Shown in pieces: positions 60,793 to 64,000 of a stretch of DNA of 64,000 nucleotides. The stretch comes from Sphingomonas sp. JUb134 (GTDB lineage Bacteria; Pseudomonadota; Alphaproteobacteria; Sphingomonadales; Sphingomonadaceae): contig NZ_SLYP02000004.1 of NCBI RefSeq assembly GCF_004341505.2, positions 1 to 64,000 of the forward strand. The letters run 5' to 3'. Made by a program: the position numbers and the translations under genes. Positions within the stretch are counted from its first letter, which is position 1. The number at the start of each line of letters is the position of its first letter. The notes under the pieces were generated by a model that saw only the letters and a list, made by a program, of their open reading frames with translations, was not told the DNA's origin and did no database searches.

Positions 60793-60877
60793 CAAGGCGG
60801 GGGCGCGATGTCCGCTCCCCACCCCTTCTTGCCGTTTCGCTTAGGGTGTCATTTCGCCCTCAGCCGGAACCGACCCC

Positions 60878-61848
60878 ATGATCGGGCGCTCGCCATGATC
60901 GTGGAGGCCCACGCCGCCCTGCCCATGGCCGCCTTCTGGGGACAAGGGCAATCGGCATCCAGCGACGGGCAGTTCTTCCTTGCTACCGAGCAGGGCGAGG
61001 CGATGAATCTGATCAACGCGAAATATGGCAACGTCCCGGGCCTCAAGGGATACAGCCATGTGTCCGATCAATATGCGCCGTTCGCAACCCAGGTGATCCC
61101 GGCAACGGTCAGCGAGGCTCCCTATATCCTGGACGGGCTGCTCATGAATGACGCGGGCCGCCGCGTTCGCCAGCATTTTGCCGACACGGGCGGCTTCACC
61201 GATCATGTGTTCGCCGCCTGCGCCTTGCTCGGCTACAGGTTCGCCCCCCGTATCCGCGATCTCCCTCAGAAAAGACTCTATGCCTTCACGCCCAACGCGA
61301 CGCCGGCCAATGTGCGAGCGCTGGTCGGAGGTAAGATCAATGAACCGCTCATCGAGCGCAACTGGCCCGACATCCTGCGCATCATGGCGACGATCGCAGC
61401 GGGGATCGTCGCCCCCAGCCAGATTCTTCGCAAGCTCGCCTCTTACCCGCGCCAGAATGAGCTGGCCCTCGCATTGCGAGAGGTGGGCCGCATCGAGCGA
61501 ACCCTGTTCATGATCGACTGGATTCTTGATGCCGGCCTCCAGCGCCAGGCTCAGATCGGCCTCAACAAGGGTGAGGCCCACCACGCCCTAAAGCGCGCCA
61601 TCAGCTTCCACCGCCGAGGTGAAATCCGGGATCGATCCGGCGAAGGCCAGCACTATCGCATCGCCGGAATGAACCTGCTCGCCGCCATCATCATATTCTG
61701 GAACACCATGAAGCTCGGCGAGGTCGTCAATACCCGGGCCGCCAGCGGTACCCATATCGCGCCTGATCTACTCGCCCACGTCTCGCCGTTGGGATGGGAA
61801 CACATCAATCCAACCGGGGAATATCGCTGGCCCAAATCCTTAGCGTAG
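60878..61848 (+). pseudogene. Second Tn3-family transposase, C-terminal fragment
   Basis: About 323 codons beginning at the outer edge of the intact Tn3 (HDRALAMIVEAHAALPM) with SASSDGQFFLATEQGEAMNL, HVSDQYAPFATQVIPAT and LNKGEAHHALKRAI. It aligns with the last third of the intact transposase but differs throughout, so it is another element. Its own terminal repeat follows at 61838-61875. The 5' two thirds are gone. Confidence 0.85.
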
Positions 61849-61875
61849 GATTCCGCCCCCTCCCGCAAACGCCCC
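61838..61875 (-). repeat. Terminal inverted repeat of the second Tn3 element
   Basis: 38 bp reading outward as GGGGCGTTTGCGGGAGGGGG... to CTACGCTAAGG on the minus strand, overlapping the end of the tnpA fragment. No partner copy was found in the window. 61876-62044 contains nothing further that I can support. Confidence 0.75.
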
Positions 61876-62044
61876 CTACGATTGAGAAGCGCGGCGGAAT
61901 CTCTTAGATTGATCGCTGGAGGCTTTGTTCGCGGAGACGCGCACATTGCCTTCTTTTCGTTTTAGGAAGCGCTGCCCTAAGCGACAGAAGCCAGAGCTTT
62001 GACAATGCGGCATTCCGCGATGGAGCCGACCATGTATCTTGATC

Positions 62045-62794
62045 CTATCGGTGCAGACACGCGATGATGGCGGTCACGACGGCGGTGGTTTCCGCGACGT
62101 CGCGCACCCTCACTGTGTCGAGGCCGATTTCAGCAGCGGGATAGTCATTCCCACCGGGGAATATCGCATCCCCAATGAACAGCATCCCGTCGAGCGGGAC
62201 ACCGCTCTCGGCACTCAGGCGCTTCAGGCCATAGCCCTTGTCGATCCCTGCTCTGGTCACGTCGATCGATGTCGTGCCACCGAGATTGATCGAGAGCTCC
62301 GGCAGCTTCGCGCGCAACGTGGCCTGCAACGCGGTCCTCTTCTTTCGGTCAGGATCCCACGCTTCCTTTTCCTTCAGCGGCGCTGCCTGCCCCAGGCCCG
62401 AAAAGGTGATCTGGCTGCCCCGGTCCTCGATCCGTTCGCCCCAGATACGTTCGTCGGCGAGACCGGCATCGGTCAGCGCCTGATCGAAGGCCGTGCGGAT
62501 CTTCGCCTTCTCCGCGTCGTCGAACAGTTCGGCATAGACCGCGCGCCAAGCGCCATTGATGAACCGATAGAGTTTCGTGCCTGTGGTCGGCATCAACCAG
62601 AGACGGTCGAGCGCGACGCCGGCAGGAAGGCGCGAGGCGATCTGCTTTTCGAACTGCGGCCAGTCCCCGCCCGAGATCACCGCCACATCCGTGATGGCGA
62701 GCAATCGGGCGAGGATTGCGGCCATATCCTCCGATAACGGCCGCTTGCTCTCGGCAAGCGTGCCGTCGAGGTCGAAGGCGATCAGCCACTTCAT
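62045..62794 (-). CDS. HAD-IIB phosphatase, phosphomannomutase-like
   Basis: 249 residues. HAD motif I is FDLDGTLAESK, motif II lies at AVISGGDW, and motif IV is GDAIFPGGNDY. The cap region (LWLMPTTGTKLYRFINGAWR) is that of HAD-IIB/PMM-type enzymes acting on sugar phosphates. It ends the metal operon, overlapping the ATPase stop by 4 bases. Its role there is unclear; it might be a stress-linked sugar-phosphatase or simply be carried along. Confidence 0.8.
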   Translation of the reverse strand: MKWLIAFDLDGTLAESKRPLSEDMAAILARLLAITDVAVISGGDWPQFEKQIASRLPAGVALDRLWLMPTTGTKLYRFINGAWRAVYAELFDDAEKAKIRTAFDQALTDAGLADERIWGERIEDRGSQITFSGLGQAAPLKEKEAWDPDRKKRTALQATLRAKLPELSINLGGTTSIDVTRAGIDKGYGLKRLSAESGVPLDGMLFIGDAIFPGGNDYPAAEIGLDTVRVRDVAETTAVVTAIIACLHR

Positions 62795-64000
62795 GCCGCC
62801 TTCCCTGCCGGATCGCGGTAGGCGAGCAGCCTGAGCGCATTGATGACGACGAGCAGCGTCGATCCCTCATGAACCGCCACCGCTGGCCCAATGCCGAGGC
62901 CGAGGATGGTAGCAGGCACCAGGAAGGCGACGACACCCAGGCTGACGAAGACGTTCTGCCGGATGATTCCACGGGTATGGCGGCTAAGACCGACTGCGAA
63001 TGGCAGGTGCGCCAGATCGTCGGCCATCAGCGCCACGTCGGCTGTCTCCAGCGCAACGTCCGACCCCGCCGCGCCCATCGCGATGCCGACCGTGGCGCTT
63101 GCCATCGCCGGCGCATCGTTCACGCCGTCGCCCACCATCGCGACCTTGTCTTCGCCGGCGAGCTTCTTGATCGCGGCAACCTTGTCTTCGGGCATGAGGT
63201 CGCCCCACGCTTCGTCGATCCCGACTTCGTCGGCGATCGCTTCGGCGACTTTCTGGTGATCGCCGGAGATCATTATCATCCGCGACACGCCCATCTCGTG
63301 CAGCCGACGCAACGCGGTCTTGGCAGCTTCGCGAGGCGTGTCCATCAGGCCGATCGCGCCCAGGTCGCGGTCCCCCTTGCGGACCACCATTGTCGTGCGG
63401 CCGTTCTCGCGCAGCTTCGCGATTGCGTCCTGCGCGCCCTGCCCCAGCGCCGGAATGCCCTCACTTCCGAACATCTCGGCCTTGCCGATCCACACCGTCT
63501 CGCCATCCACGCTCGCGGTGACGCCCCGACCGGTCAGGCTCTTGAGGTCGCCGGCAGTCGGCACGGCACGATCGTTCAGACGTTCGCGGCCGTCCTTGAC
63601 GATCGCTTGGGCCAGGGGATGGTCGCTCAACGCTTCGACGGCGACAGCCAGCGCCAGCAACTCGCCTTCATCGGCGCCATCGACGGGCACGACATCAGTG
63701 ATGCGCGGACGACCTTCGGTCAGCGTGCCCGTCTTGTCGAAAGCGATCGCTTTGAGCGACCCGAGGTTTTCGAGCGGTGCACCGCCCTTCACGAGCACGC
63801 CGCCCCGCGCTGCACGGGCAACGCCCGACAGGACCGCGCTCGGCGTTGCGATCGCGAGCGCGCACGGGCTTGCCGCCACCAGCACCGCCATCGCGCGATA
63901 GAAGCTGTCGCGGAACGGCTCGTCGACGACCACCCATGCGAACAGCAGGAGCACTGACAGGACCAGGACGGCGGGCACGAAGATCCGTTCGAACCGGTCG
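62791..64000 (-). CDS. P1B-4-like heavy-metal ATPase (C-terminal part; continues at 1-2031)
   Basis: This is the end of the gene described at 1-2031, with the last part of the ATP-binding domain (GDGVNDAPAMASATVGIAMG hinge motif) and the final two membrane helices ending in HEGSTLLVVINALRLL, the TM6 signature of P1B-4 ATPases. The stop is at 62791. 63262-64000 repeats the first 739 bases. The whole gene is best read as 2031 to 1 then 63261 to 62791. Confidence 0.93.
   Translation of the reverse strand, partial: DRFERIFVPAVLVLSVLLLFAWVVVDEPFRDSFYRAMAVLVAASPCALAIATPSAVLSGVARAARGGVLVKGGAPLENLGSLKAIAFDKTGTLTEGRPRITDVVPVDGADEGELLALAVAVEALSDHPLAQAIVKDGRERLNDRAVPTAGDLKSLTGRGVTASVDGETVWIGKAEMFGSEGIPALGQGAQDAIAKLRENGRTTMVVRKGDRDLGAIGLMDTPREAAKTALRRLHEMGVSRMIMISGDHQKVAEAIADEVGIDEAWGDLMPEDKVAAIKKLAGEDKVAMVGDGVNDAPAMASATVGIAMGAAGSDVALETADVALMADDLAHLPFAVGLSRHTRGIIRQNVFVSLGVVAFLVPATILGLGIGPAVAVHEGSTLLVVINALRLLAYRDPAGKAA
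63262..64000. repeat. Terminal redundancy, right copy (circle junction)
   Basis: Same sequence as 1-739. It marks the overlap of the two ends of a circular plasmid. Confidence 0.93.

Larger units (their letters stand above)
56228..60877. mobile_element. Tn3-family transposon with passenger region
   Basis: A 4,650-bp element bounded by 39-bp inverted repeats (56228-56266 and 60839-60877, one mismatch) beginning GGGGTCGGTTCCGGCTG. It carries tnpA, a divergent tnpR, an unknown gene overlapping tnpR and a REP-like region. No 5-bp target duplication flanks it (CAGAA left, ATGAT right), and its right neighbour is a second tnpA fragment, which suggests an adjacent deletion. Confidence 0.9.

Overview
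The first 739 bases recur exactly as the last 739 (position 1 matches 63262), so the window reads once round a circular replicon of about 63,261 bp. One gene, a metal-transporting P-type ATPase, runs across the cut. The high-GC sequence, the gene families (Rep_3 and RepC initiators, a DUF1612 protein, strawberry-notch methylase/helicase genes, metal-efflux operons) and REP-like chromosomal repeats suggest a sphingomonad-type alphaproteobacterial plasmid. This placement is an inference. I recognise no relaxase or conjugation genes, no tRNA or rRNA, and no CRISPR array.

Metal block (about 62,045 round through 1 to 15,217). One long leftward operon begins at 13,428. It encodes a CDF exporter, a cytochrome c/FTR1 fusion, a His-rich CzcI-like protein, CzcCBA, a SRPBCC protein, two MliC-like proteins, a ZIP transporter, a second CDF protein, a P1B-4-like ATPase and a HAD phosphatase. 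Most genes are a few bases apart or overlap by 1-4 bases. A ZntR-like MerR regulator is divergent at the head of the operon. Its 19-bp-spacer promoter has a twin, in the same register, upstream of the neighbouring aspartic protease/PDZ gene, which suggests one regulon.

Mobile and maintenance block (15,351-42,259). A Tn552/Tn5053-like transposon (resolvase, TniA, TniB) is followed by a truncated integrase fused to a Tn3 transposase remnant. The main maintenance unit is rep (Rep_3)-parA-parB, with three identical-core palindromes as likely parS sites and a 22-bp-pitch iteron origin. Next come a Toprim protein and a strawberry-notch gene broken by an IS110-type insertion. A 3,750-bp recombinase-in-trio (RIT) element lies between that gene and a second strawberry-notch gene, and both genes stop at the same codon. 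A second replication region holds a frameshifted RepA (RPA type), RepC and two clusters of a CGTGC...GCACG repeat, followed by small regulatory and membrane genes.

Sulfur/redox block (42,686-52,069). It holds a broken resolvase, a BigR/SqrR-like persulfide sensor with a rhodanese, a DUF305 protein-beta-propeller-ECF sigma-anti-sigma operon, and a LysR regulator-TDT exporter-SorA-SorB set. Together the sulfur genes could sense sulfide or persulfide, export sulfite and oxidise it to sulfate.

Second accessory block (52,227-61,875). It contains a resolvase, a HigB/HigA-type toxin-antitoxin pair, a small antitoxin-like gene, and a second ParA with two ribbon-helix-helix proteins surrounded by clusters of a GTGAAC-rich repeat. 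A fourth replication-type gene is cut off by a complete 4,650-bp Tn3-family transposon carrying REP-like sequences and an unknown gene. A fragment of a second Tn3 transposase closes the circle back to the metal operon.
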